DNA from: Klebsiella pneumoniae
GTDB lineage: Bacteria > Pseudomonadota > Gammaproteobacteria > Pseudomonadales > Azotimanducaceae
Assembly: GCA_945878745.1 (NCBI GenBank)
Contig: CAMDVY010000234.1
Span: forward strand, 1-5,548
Reading direction: 5' to 3'
DNA: 5,548 nucleotides
Shown: positions 1 through 5,548 of the stretch, in pieces
Layout: the number at the start of each line of letters is the position of its first letter
Numbering within the stretch: the stretch's first letter is position 1
Notes under the pieces: model-generated
The model's input: the letters and a program-made list of their open reading frames with translations, nothing else
What the model was told of the DNA's origin: nothing
The model's database searches: none
Made by a program: the position numbers and the translations under genes

Positions 1-90
1 TCGAACCGGCCGCTGGAAGTTGGTGTTGGTCATTGGGGATTGATCGAAGAAGCGGTACTGACTCGCTTCGAAATCGGGGAGGCTCGTTAG
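1..90 (+). CDS. 3' end of an unidentified upstream gene (partial)
   Basis: Reading from base 1 in frame 1 gives 29 sense codons followed by TAG at 88-90; the 5' part lies outside the window. The peptide contains the stretch PLEVGVGHWGLIEEAV and ends in EIGEAR, with a balanced composition that looks like genuine protein. By contrast, the competing frame through the same bases is rich in Arg and Ser. The stop shares one base (G90) with the GTG start of the nucleoside transporter, the usual geometry of translationally coupled operon genes. I do not recognise the family from 29 residues. Confidence is moderate because only the tail is visible. Confidence 0.6.
   Translation, partial: SNRPLEVGVGHWGLIEEAVLTRFEIGEAR
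76..82 (+). promoter_or_regulatory. Shine-Dalgarno GGGGAGG for the transporter gene
   Basis: GGGGAGG lies 7 nt upstream of the GTG at 90-92. This is the best ribosome-binding match in the region and decides the start. A TTG at 33 would add 19 residues of Arg/Ser-rich sequence before the first membrane helix and has no comparable site in the bases available upstream. Confidence 0.7.
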
Positions 91-1331
91 TGCAATCAGT
101 ACTGGGTATCGTTGTGTTTATCGGAGTCGCATGGCTGCTGAGTCAGGAACGGGCGAAAGTGCCCTGGCGGATGGTGGTCGTCGGTATCGCAACGCAGCTC
201 GTACTGGCCTATCTCCTGTTCCATATCCCCATTTTTGCGAGTGCACTGCTTAGTCTTAACTCAGTGGTCAACGCCGTTCAAACGGCGTCCCTGTCTGGAA
301 CTTCGTTCGTGTTTGGGTATCTGGGGGGGGCTGCAGCGCCTTACGCCGTTACAGACCCAAACGGGTTGTTCCTGTTTGCCTTTCGCGTGTTGCCCCAGAT
401 CATTGTCTTCAGCGTATTGGTGGCGTTGTTGTGGTACTGGCGAATCCTGCCGACCCTGGTAAAGATCCTGGGTCGTGGGCTGACGCGGTTGCTCGGTGTG
501 GGTGGGGCAGTAGGAACCGGCGCCGCTGCCAGCATATTTCTGGGAATGGCCGAGACACCACTGGTGATCCGAGCCTACCTGGACCGCATGAGTCGATCGG
601 AACTCTTCACGTTGATGACCTGCGGCATGAGCACCGTGGCCGGTTCGATCATGGTGCTCTATGCGTCCATCCTCAGTGATCAAATTGACGGGGCGCTCGG
701 ACACATCATCATCGCGTCGGTGCTCAACGTCATCGGCGCCATTGTCGTGGCGCGAATCATGTATCCCCCGGACGAAGAAAGTCCGGCGGGCGAGGTCGCT
801 GATGGATTGATCTATACCGGTCACATGGACGCCATCACCCGGGGAACCGTTGATGGTCTGCAACTCGCGGTCAATGTGGGAGCCATGGTGCTGGTTCTGG
901 TGTCATTGGTGGCACTGGTGAATTACATCATCGGCAACGTGGAAATCCTGGGTGCACCGCTCAGCCTGGAACGGATGACCGGACCGTTGTTTGCACCGGT
1001 CGCCTGGCTGATCGGCATTCCCTGGAGCGAGGCACAAACCGCCGGCAGTCTGCTGGCGAGCAAGCTGATTCTGAACGAGGTTGTTGCCTATCTGCAGATG
1101 GCGGCGTTGCCTGCTGACGCGTTGTCGAGCGCCAGTGTACTCACCATGACCTACGCACTGTGCGGATTTACCAACTTCGGCAGTCTTGGAATTTTGATCG
1201 GTGGTCTGGCAACACTTGCGCCGCAGCGTCGGGATGAAATCCTCAGGATAGCCCCAGCCACCCTGATATCCGGAACCTTGACGGCCTCCATTACCGGCGC
1301 CATCGTCACGTTGATCGGCTTGTTGTCGTGA
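90..1331 (+). CDS. nupC: Concentrative nucleoside transporter (CNT/NupC family)
   Basis: Inner-membrane symporter that imports nucleosides using a cation gradient. The 413-residue product matches the roughly 400-residue length of bacterial CNTs and is hydrophobic throughout. Visible family signatures are FVFGYLGG (about residues 73-80), the first binding-hairpin motif GMAETPLVIRAYL (152-164), NEVVAYL (329-335) and ALCGFTNFGSLGILIGG (356-372). Compared with the Vibrio cholerae CNT structure, E155, E330, N362 and S365 match base- and ribose-binding positions. The usual GQTE is GMAE here, so the Gln and Thr that contact the base are absent; I recall GMxE variants in other proteobacterial CNTs. 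The start was chosen as GTG at 90 for its Shine-Dalgarno and its one-base overlap with the upstream stop; a TTG at 33 is the in-frame alternative. The stop overlaps the next gene by 4 nt (GTGA). Which nucleosides or which ion it uses cannot be read from the sequence. Confidence 0.93.
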   Translation: MQSVLGIVVFIGVAWLLSQERAKVPWRMVVVGIATQLVLAYLLFHIPIFASALLSLNSVVNAVQTASLSGTSFVFGYLGGAAAPYAVTDPNGLFLFAFRVLPQIIVFSVLVALLWYWRILPTLVKILGRGLTRLLGVGGAVGTGAAASIFLGMAETPLVIRAYLDRMSRSELFTLMTCGMSTVAGSIMVLYASILSDQIDGALGHIIIASVLNVIGAIVVARIMYPPDEESPAGEVADGLIYTGHMDAITRGTVDGLQLAVNVGAMVLVLVSLVALVNYIIGNVEILGAPLSLERMTGPLFAPVAWLIGIPWSEAQTAGSLLASKLILNEVVAYLQMAALPADALSSASVLTMTYALCGFTNFGSLGILIGGLATLAPQRRDEILRIAPATLISGTLTASITGAIVTLIGLLS

Positions 1332-2047
1332 AATGGTTGGTGCAAGTGGCTAGTCCAATCAGTGAGGAGCAGTTGCCGCAGCTCGATCTGGATGAATGTG
1401 TCGGCATCGTGGGGCCAATCAGTGACTATCGCGGACAACTGCTGGTAGAAGAATCACAGGGTATTGGCCACTGGGTGATGAAACGCCAGCTCGAATACAG
1501 CACAGGGCGACACTTTGCACATCTGGCCATGCATGCACTTGGTGAGACGCCAGTGTCGATCATGCGTCGGAAAGATCGCTCGCCTGTGTGGCCTAGCCAC
1601 TTGATTGGCAGCATCGCGCATTGTGATGACATCGCGATTGCGGTCGTGACTCATTCTCGAAGCAGTAACGGGATTGGCGTTGATATCGAATCTCGTGGCA
1701 GGATTGGCGCAGAGCTGTTCGACACGTTGTTCACAGTGGCTGAACAACGGGCAATTCGGGATGGCAGATCGGCCACGGAACTCTTCTGCGCGAAGGAAGC
1801 ACTCTACAAGGCTGTACATCCGACGGTCAGGAAGTTCATCAACTTCACCGATGTGACGTTTGTGAATGAGACCGCGGAAGCAGATGTGGTCCGCTACGTT
1901 GGCGAAGATCCAGAGGCGGGGAGGGCGGTTTCGATGACGACCGTATCAAGACGTCTGACGACCACACATGCGTGTGTCATCGCCTGGCTGCCTCTCTCGG
2001 ATGGCCATGGCGATGTGAAAGTCCCCGTGAAAAACCAGTCTGGGTGA
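1328..2047 (+). CDS. 4'-phosphopantetheinyl transferase, Sfp/EntD type
   Basis: Transfers the phosphopantetheine arm of coenzyme A to a conserved serine on acyl/peptidyl carrier proteins (fatty acid, polyketide or nonribosomal peptide synthesis), in the cytoplasm. The 239 residues carry the family landmarks in order: GRHFAH (60-65), RSPVWPSHLIGSIAHCDD (84-101, the WP...GSIsH block), GVDIE (117-121) and FCAKEALYKA (153-162). D119, E121 and E157 match the Mg2+ ligands and K161 the catalytic-region lysine, so it should be active. Length fits EntD-like members. The GTG start overlaps the transporter stop by 4 nt and I see no good Shine-Dalgarno, so translation probably depends on coupling. No carrier protein, PKS or NRPS gene is in the window, so the target is unknown; it could serve a distant cluster or be a general housekeeping enzyme. 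Confidence 0.9.
   Translation: MKWLVQVASPISEEQLPQLDLDECVGIVGPISDYRGQLLVEESQGIGHWVMKRQLEYSTGRHFAHLAMHALGETPVSIMRRKDRSPVWPSHLIGSIAHCDDIAIAVVTHSRSSNGIGVDIESRGRIGAELFDTLFTVAEQRAIRDGRSATELFCAKEALYKAVHPTVRKFINFTDVTFVNETAEADVVRYVGEDPEAGRAVSMTTVSRRLTTTHACVIAWLPLSDGHGDVKVPVKNQSG
2043..2047 (+). promoter_or_regulatory. Shine-Dalgarno GGTGA for the flavoprotein gene
   Basis: GGTGA overlaps the transferase stop codon and sits 6 nt before the GTG at 2054. It pairs with the anti-Shine-Dalgarno core and supports this GTG as the start, with coupling to the upstream gene. Confidence 0.5.
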
Positions 2048-2053
2048 TGACTT

Positions 2054-3199
2054 GTGGCATTCCTGCAAACCAGAGACTTTGAGAACACAGCGCGACGCAA
2101 GCTGCCGCAAACGATCTTCGATTTCATCAAGGGTGGAGCAGGATCTGAGGCCGCACAGCGTCGCAACGAATCGGCGTTTGCAGGCGTTGCCCTGGTCCCC
2201 CGTGTGTTACGAGCGCCACGGGTACGCAGCAGCGTGGTTCGATTGTTGGGCGTCGACTATGCCGTTCCGTTCGGCGTTTCACCGATGGGATTGGGGAATC
2301 TCGCCTGGCGGGGGACTGACCGAGGACTTCTCAAGACCGCTGCAAACAACGACCTGCCTTATGCCTTGTCAGCTGCTGGCAGTACGAGCATTGAAGAGGC
2401 CGCAGCACTCGCCAATGGCATGCTCTGGTTTCAACTGTACATCGGCGCCGATTTCCGGATCAGTCAAACCTTGATGCAGAGGGCAGAGGCTGCGGGTGTG
2501 CGTAAACTTGTTCTCACGGTCGATGCTGCACATCCGGGTTTACGACTGCGTGACAGGCGCAATGGTTTTGCAGAGCCGCTGTGGCGATCACCCGCACTGC
2601 TGTTCGACTACGCGCGGCATCCGGGTTGGTCGCTCTCGACGCTGTTGGGTGGGCTGCCGCAGATGGTCAACCTCAGTCAGAGCGATCTGCAGCTTAACGG
2701 CCCCGAGGCGACCCGGGTGTTCATGGCTTCGATGATGCAAGCGGCTCTCGACTGGGAATTGCTCGCGAAAGTCCGTGAACTTTGGCCTCACCAGTTGATC
2801 GTCAAAGGTGTACTAGCGGTTGAGGATGCAATTCAATTCCAGCGCGCCGGTGTTGATGCACTTGTTGTGTCCAATCACGGTGGGCGGCAGTTTGGTTCGG
2901 CAGCTTCTCCCCTGGACGTATTGCCGGCCATTCGAACAGCGGTGGGGCAGGCATATCCCCTGATTCTGGAGAGCGGCATTCGCTCGGGTGAGGATGTGAT
3001 CAAGTCCATCATACTTGGTGCGGACTTCGTTTTGATCGGCAGGCCATGGTTGTTCGCCTCCGTCGCTGCGGGTCCGATACGTGGCGGTCAAATCCTGGCT
3101 GACCTGCTGACAAACGAAGTGGATAACGCGATGGCTCAGCTGGGTTGTAACAGCATCGAATCGCTCAAACACGTCGAAGTCGTTAGAGTCCCAGGTTAG
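2054..3199 (+). CDS. FMN-dependent 2-hydroxy-acid dehydrogenase/oxidase family protein
   Basis: Member of the TIM-barrel flavoprotein family that includes glycolate oxidase, L-lactate dehydrogenase (LldD) and mandelate dehydrogenase, which oxidise 2-hydroxy acids to 2-oxo acids. The 381 residues align from the N-terminus with spinach glycolate oxidase. Conserved features are WFQLY (Y129), LTVD (D157), PGLRLRD (R164), LIVKGV (K251), SNHGGRQ (catalytic H275, substrate-binding R278) and the phosphate-binding SGIRSG...IGRPWLFA (307-335). Deviations are F24 where the family has a substrate-contacting Tyr, FG after SNHGGRQ where LD is usual, and E306 for the usual Asp of D-[SG]-G-[IV]-R. The catalytic base and arginine remain, so activity is expected, but the substrate may be unusual. 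I therefore give no symbol. GTG start, 6 nt after the transferase stop; no signal peptide. The electron acceptor (oxygen, quinone or cytochrome) cannot be told. Confidence 0.9.
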   Translation: MAFLQTRDFENTARRKLPQTIFDFIKGGAGSEAAQRRNESAFAGVALVPRVLRAPRVRSSVVRLLGVDYAVPFGVSPMGLGNLAWRGTDRGLLKTAANNDLPYALSAAGSTSIEEAAALANGMLWFQLYIGADFRISQTLMQRAEAAGVRKLVLTVDAAHPGLRLRDRRNGFAEPLWRSPALLFDYARHPGWSLSTLLGGLPQMVNLSQSDLQLNGPEATRVFMASMMQAALDWELLAKVRELWPHQLIVKGVLAVEDAIQFQRAGVDALVVSNHGGRQFGSAASPLDVLPAIRTAVGQAYPLILESGIRSGEDVIKSIILGADFVLIGRPWLFASVAAGPIRGGQILADLLTNEVDNAMAQLGCNSIESLKHVEVVRVPG

Positions 3200-3244
3200 G
3201 CGACCGGCTCAGCCAACCAGAATGCGATGACAGAACAAACTCCT

Positions 3245-3248
3245 GGAG
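3245..3248 (+). promoter_or_regulatory. Shine-Dalgarno GGAG for the MOSC gene
   Basis: GGAG lies 10 nt upstream of the ATG at 3259, slightly long but usable spacing. The rest of the 59-nt gap (3200-3258) shows no hairpin with a T-tract and no clear promoter, so read-through from the upstream operon is plausible. Confidence 0.5.
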
Positions 3249-3258
3249 ATACCGACAT

Positions 3259-4053
3259 ATGCAATTGACTCAACTGTGGTGCTATCCAATCAAGTCCTGC
3301 GCAGGAATCGAGAGTTCAAGCGCCAGAATTACATCGGCTGGCCCTGCGTTTGACCGCGAGTGGATGATCACTGACGCGTCTGGTCAATTTCTGACCGGTC
3401 GTGCGCATCCGAAACTCGTACTTGTCAGCGCCGTTCCAACCATTGATGGATTAGCTCTCCACGCACCCGGGATGCCGGCGCATGTTGTGCGCCGAATCCT
3501 GTTCAATCGTTTGCGGCAAACGGGTGTGTGGGCCTATCGATTCGATGCGTGGTGGGGTGACGAGTCGGCCGACGCCTGGTTCAGCGATTATCTCGGTACG
3601 TCTGCGAGGTTGTTATTCATCGGCGCGAATTCAAACCGCGCCTTGCGAGTCGACCCCTCGATCCGGTTTTCGTTCGCCGATGGATACCCATTCCTGCTGA
3701 TCAGCGAAGCATCACTGGAAGATCTCAACAGCCGGTTGGAGCATCCAGTCTCCATACGCAATTTTCGACCGAATATGGTCGTCAACGGCAATGATGCGTT
3801 TGCGGAAGATCGATGGAAGAGGATTCGCATCGGGGACGTGGAGTTTGAACACATGAAGCCCTGTGATCGTTGTGTGTTTACGACGATTGATCCGGATACC
3901 GCCTTGCCATCAGCTGACATGCAACCACTTCGCACGTTGGGTACCTATCGGCGCACTGAGGCGGGCGTGATGTTCGGGCAGAATCTGGTCGCCAGGGGTA
4001 CGGGTGTTATTCGAGTTGGGGATCGGGTGGAGGTTCTTGAACGGGCGGGGTGA
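3259..4053 (+). CDS. MOSC-domain molybdenum cofactor protein (YcbX/mARC-like, no ferredoxin domain)
   Basis: Probable molybdenum-cofactor oxidoreductase related to E. coli YcbX and mitochondrial mARC, which reduce N-hydroxylated compounds. Of the 264 residues, the N-terminal third is a MOSC_N beta-barrel domain (LWCYPIKSCAGI at 6-17, FDREWMI at 31-37, LTGRAHPKL at 45-53). The MOSC domain follows, with NFRPNMVV (168-175), the cofactor motif KPCDRCVFTTIDPDT (200-214) and the C-terminal FGQNLVARGTGVIRVGD. C202 and C205 are conserved; by analogy with mARC, the second is the likely Mo ligand. E. coli YcbX is about 100 residues longer because of a C-terminal [2Fe-2S] domain, which is absent here, so an external electron donor is needed; none is in the window. 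The ATG start has a GGAG upstream. It could share the upstream transcript. The family call is firm; the substrate is unknown. Confidence 0.9.
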   Translation: MQLTQLWCYPIKSCAGIESSSARITSAGPAFDREWMITDASGQFLTGRAHPKLVLVSAVPTIDGLALHAPGMPAHVVRRILFNRLRQTGVWAYRFDAWWGDESADAWFSDYLGTSARLLFIGANSNRALRVDPSIRFSFADGYPFLLISEASLEDLNSRLEHPVSIRNFRPNMVVNGNDAFAEDRWKRIRIGDVEFEHMKPCDRCVFTTIDPDTALPSADMQPLRTLGTYRRTEAGVMFGQNLVARGTGVIRVGDRVEVLERAG

Positions 4054-4065
4054 GGGGTGTTTGTT

Positions 4066-4090
4066 TCGCGGTCGGAGACCGCTCCTACAA
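4066..4090 (-). repeat. REP element, left copy (inverted)
   Basis: Read on the minus strand this is TTGTAGGAGCG followed by a palindrome: a GTAG head, then stem GCGGTC/GACCGC (4068-4073 with 4077-4082) around a 3-nt loop. It has the GTAG-plus-hairpin layout of gammaproteobacterial REP sequences and is the inverted partner of the copy at 4109-4134. No T-tract follows it on either strand, so alone it is at most a weak terminator; such hairpins can also protect transcript 3' ends. Confidence 0.8.
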
Positions 4091-4108
4091 TGGGTGCGAC
4101 TGGCAATT

Positions 4109-4134
4109 TTGTAGGAGCGATCTCCAGATCGCGA
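4109..4134 (+). repeat. REP element, right copy
   Basis: TTGTAGGAGCG head followed by a perfect 7-bp palindrome GCGATCT/AGATCGC (4117-4123 with 4126-4132). The first 11 bases are identical to the head of the left copy, while the stem differs by paired changes (G-C in one, A-T in the other) that keep base pairing. The two copies are 18 nt apart and head to head, so they can also pair with each other through an exact 11-bp outer stem. Confidence 0.8.
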
Positions 4135-4145
4135 TCGCTTTTTTT
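4114..4145 (+). terminator. Intrinsic terminator built from the right REP copy
   Basis: AGCGATC (4116-4122) pairs perfectly with GATCGCT (4133-4139), and two G-T wobbles can extend the stem to 4114/4141. The arm is followed directly by the remainder of a seven-T tract (4139-4145). It lies 60 nt after the MOSC stop and fits factor-independent termination of the plus-strand operon, stopping transcription before it enters the convergent aldolase gene. On the minus strand the T-tract is on the wrong side, so I see no equivalent strong terminator for the aldolase transcript. Confidence 0.65.
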
Positions 4146-4146
4146 A

Positions 4147-5145
4147 TTACTGAAGCGTAAAACTACCAACCGTCCTGACCAGATGCTCCAGGTCCTCATC
4201 ATCGATATCTAGATGCATGACCCACCTGGGTCGGTGAATCTTCACACCGTTCTTGTTCATGTGTGCGAGAAATGGCTTCAGTTCAGCATCCGGCAAATCC
4301 AGATGAATCATGTTGGTGTGCTGCGCAACACGACCGGGAAACATCCGGCCGAGTGCATTCGCCAACACCTCAGCGCGCTGGTGATCCTGAACAAGACGAT
4401 CGACGTGATGCTCAAGTGCATATAACCCTGCCGCTGCGAGAATGCCAGCCTGCCGCATGCCACCACCAAGCATTTTTCGTAGTCGTCGCGCCTTGGCGAT
4501 CAGCTCGTTGCTGCCAACGAGTACTGATCCCACCGGCGCACCGAGTCCTTTCGAAAGGCAGATGCTGATGCTGTCACACGGTGCTGCCAATTCGAGTGCC
4601 GAACGATCACTGGCGACACAGGCGTTGAAAAACCGTGCACCATCCATATGCAACTTGAGTCCCCGGATCGCACAGAATCGACCAAGGGATTCAACATAAT
4701 CAATCGGCAACACCTTGCCGCTGAAAGTGTTCTCGATGCAGATGAGCCGCGTGCGAGCGAAGTGAAAATCATCCGGTTTGATGACCGCTTCAATTTCATT
4801 CAAGGGCAGTGTGCCATCTGCAGCCATGGTGATGGGTTGTGGCTGGATGCCGCCAAGGACCGCGCCGCCACCGGCTTCATACATGTAGGCGTGCGCGCGC
4901 TGGCCGGCGATGAACTCATCCCCTCGCTCGCAGTGAGACATCAGTGCCAGCAGGTTTGATTGAGTGCCGCTTGCGACAAACAGACCGGCCTCTTTACCCA
5001 GACGTTCCGCCAGCACGGCTTGCAGACGATTTACGGTTGGATCTTCACCGAATACGTCATCGCCGACTTCGGCAGCCGCCATGGCTGCACGCATTGCGGG
5101 TGTCGGACGGGTGACTGTGTCGCTACGAAGATCAATCTTGCGCAT
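4147..5145 (-). CDS. ltaE: Low-specificity L-threonine aldolase (PLP enzyme)
   Basis: Cytoplasmic fold-type I PLP enzyme that cleaves L-threonine or L-allo-threonine to glycine and acetaldehyde. The 332 residues match the usual 330-350. The N-terminus [12 protein letters not shown] (4-15) is diagnostic. Also visible are [10 protein letters not shown] (28-37), ASGTQSNL (58-65, cofactor phosphate), H85 in the [10 protein letters not shown] block (stacks on PLP), [10 protein letters not shown] (166-175, D168 and R171), [12 protein letters not shown] (196-207, with K199 forming the Schiff base) and PRWVMHLD (306-313, R307 substrate carboxylate). One oddity is [10 protein letters not shown] (138-147): F141 stands where E. 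coli-type enzymes have a His that contacts the substrate hydroxyl. Start ATG at 5145 is required by the conserved N-terminus; the in-frame ATG at 5382 lies inside the upstream gene. It starts 4 nt after that gene's stop and has only a weak Shine-Dalgarno, implying coupling. Confidence 0.95.
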   Translation of the reverse strand: MRKIDLRSDTVTRPTPAMRAAMAAAEVGDDVFGEDPTVNRLQAVLAERLGKEAGLFVASGTQSNLLALMSHCERGDEFIAGQRAHAYMYEAGGGAVLGGIQPQPITMAADGTLPLNEIEAVIKPDDFHFARTRLICIENTFSGKVLPIDYVESLGRFCAIRGLKLHMDGARFFNACVASDRSALELAAPCDSISICLSKGLGAPVGSVLVGSNELIAKARRLRKMLGGGMRQAGILAAAGLYALEHHVDRLVQDHQRAEVLANALGRMFPGRVAQHTNMIHLDLPDAELKPFLAHMNKNGVKIHRPRWVMHLDIDDEDLEHLVRTVGSFTLQ

Positions 5146-5149
5146 GGCG

Positions 5150-5548
5150 CTATTTTGCACCGTCGAAAAACTGCGTGAATCCGGCGGGGGCGTACGGACC
5201 CACCACGATCTGCTCAAAGACACCAACACCCTGACGACTCCCGTCCGTGGCGCGCACAACCTGCTGTGTATGCAGATTTTCGCGGGCGAGCAGGTCCAGC
5301 TGACGCGTATCGAACGACTCTCCACCGATTGCCAGTTCTCCCTTCCACATGCCCTGGCCCCATTCAGGATGGCCGTAGCCAAGACCCTTCATCTGAAATT
5401 TCAGGATCGGCTCAAGCGTTATGGTGCGGGTCACATCACCGTGATCCACCAGATCGATCTCGACTTTCGACGCCAGGCGGGATCCTCTGTGGTACGCAAT
5501 ACGATGGCGAGCAGTAGCCATCCGATCGTCACGGCTGCCTTCCAGACC
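5150..5548 (-). CDS. Conserved protein of unknown function, C-terminal part (partial)
   Basis: The frame is open from the right edge of the window to TAG at 5150-5152, giving the last 132 residues. The ATG at 5521 need not be the start: the nine codons before it continue in frame and read like the same protein ([17 protein letters not shown]). The tail holds a Gly/Trp/His-rich block (residues 56-71 of the visible part, including [12 protein letters not shown] and KGEL) followed by a beta-rich, soluble segment with [25 protein letters not shown] and a short [10 protein letters not shown] end. I recognise this as a conserved type seen among uncharacterised proteins but cannot name a function, and no catalytic motif is certain. 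It precedes the threonine aldolase by 4 nt in an apparent operon. No transmembrane segment is visible in this portion. Confidence 0.75.
   Translation of the reverse strand, partial: GLEGSRDDRMATARHRIAYHRGSRLASKVEIDLVDHGDVTRTITLEPILKFQMKGLGYGHPEWGQGMWKGELAIGGESFDTRQLDLLARENLHTQQVVRATDGSRQGVGVFEQIVVGPYAPAGFTQFFDGAK

Noticed and set aside
33..89. TTG start for the transporter, 19 residues longer.
   Set aside because: No Shine-Dalgarno is visible for it, its composition is Arg/Ser-rich, and the same bases encode a more plausible tail of an upstream gene.
261..863. A 200-codon open frame antisense to the transporter.
   Set aside because: It is a mirror of a clearly conserved gene, rich in His, Arg and Gln with no recognisable domain, as expected for a shadow frame.
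1355..1425. Direct repeat CCAATCAGTGA at 1355-1365 and 1415-1425, exactly 60 nt apart and in frame.
   Set aside because: A few 11-nt repeats are expected by chance in a window this size, and it encodes only a short PIS(E/D) similarity in the variable N-terminus of the transferase.
3227..3268. A 13-codon ORF (ATG to TGA) overlapping the start of the MOSC gene, as a possible leader peptide.
   Set aside because: It has no Shine-Dalgarno, no codon run suggesting attenuation and no associated hairpin; an ORF this short is expected by chance.
4213..5178. Several plus-strand open frames across the aldolase gene.
   Set aside because: All lie opposite a strongly conserved minus-strand gene and have low-quality composition; none has a supporting ribosome site or family motif.
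5146..5382. A 79-codon in-frame N-terminal extension of the threonine aldolase.
   Set aside because: It overlaps the conserved protein ending at 5150 in another frame, and the aldolase family begins at the [10 protein letters not shown] motif, so the extension is a shadow reading.

Overview
The window (5548 bp, moderately GC-rich) looks like an ordinary chromosomal segment of a proteobacterium, most likely a gammaproteobacterium. The reasons are the gene families, tight operons with 1-4 nt overlaps, and a convergent pair of GTAG-headed REP elements (core GTAGGAGC plus a short palindrome) of the type common in Pseudomonas/Xanthomonas relatives. I cannot place it to genus.

Positions 1-4053 carry a plus-strand gene run. 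It starts with the last 29 codons of an unidentified gene (stop at 88-90), then a concentrative nucleoside transporter (90-1331), a Sfp/EntD-type 4'-phosphopantetheinyl transferase (1328-2047), and an FMN-dependent 2-hydroxy-acid dehydrogenase/oxidase homologue (2054-3199). The first four overlap or lie within 6 nt, so they are probably co-transcribed and translationally coupled. After a 59-nt gap comes a MOSC-domain protein of the YcbX/mARC type (3259-4053), which may belong to the same transcript. The combination is chemically mixed: nucleoside uptake, carrier-protein activation, flavin oxidation and molybdenum chemistry. No shared pathway is evident from the window.

Positions 4054-4146 are the only intergenic region of note. 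Two inverted REP hairpins face each other, and the second runs into a T7 tract and can form an intrinsic terminator for the plus-strand genes.

Positions 4147-5548 carry a minus-strand pair: the C-terminal part of an uncharacterised conserved protein (enters from the right edge, ends at 5150), followed after 4 nt by a low-specificity L-threonine aldolase (5145 down to 4147).

I found no mobile-element gene, CRISPR array, tRNA or rRNA, and no convincing undescribed system. The best leads are the REP pair with alternative hairpins, substitutions at normally conserved active-site positions in three enzymes or transporters (F24 and E306 in the flavoprotein, F141 in the aldolase, GMAE in the transporter), an 8-G tract inside the transporter gene, and the orphan phosphopantetheinyl transferase.
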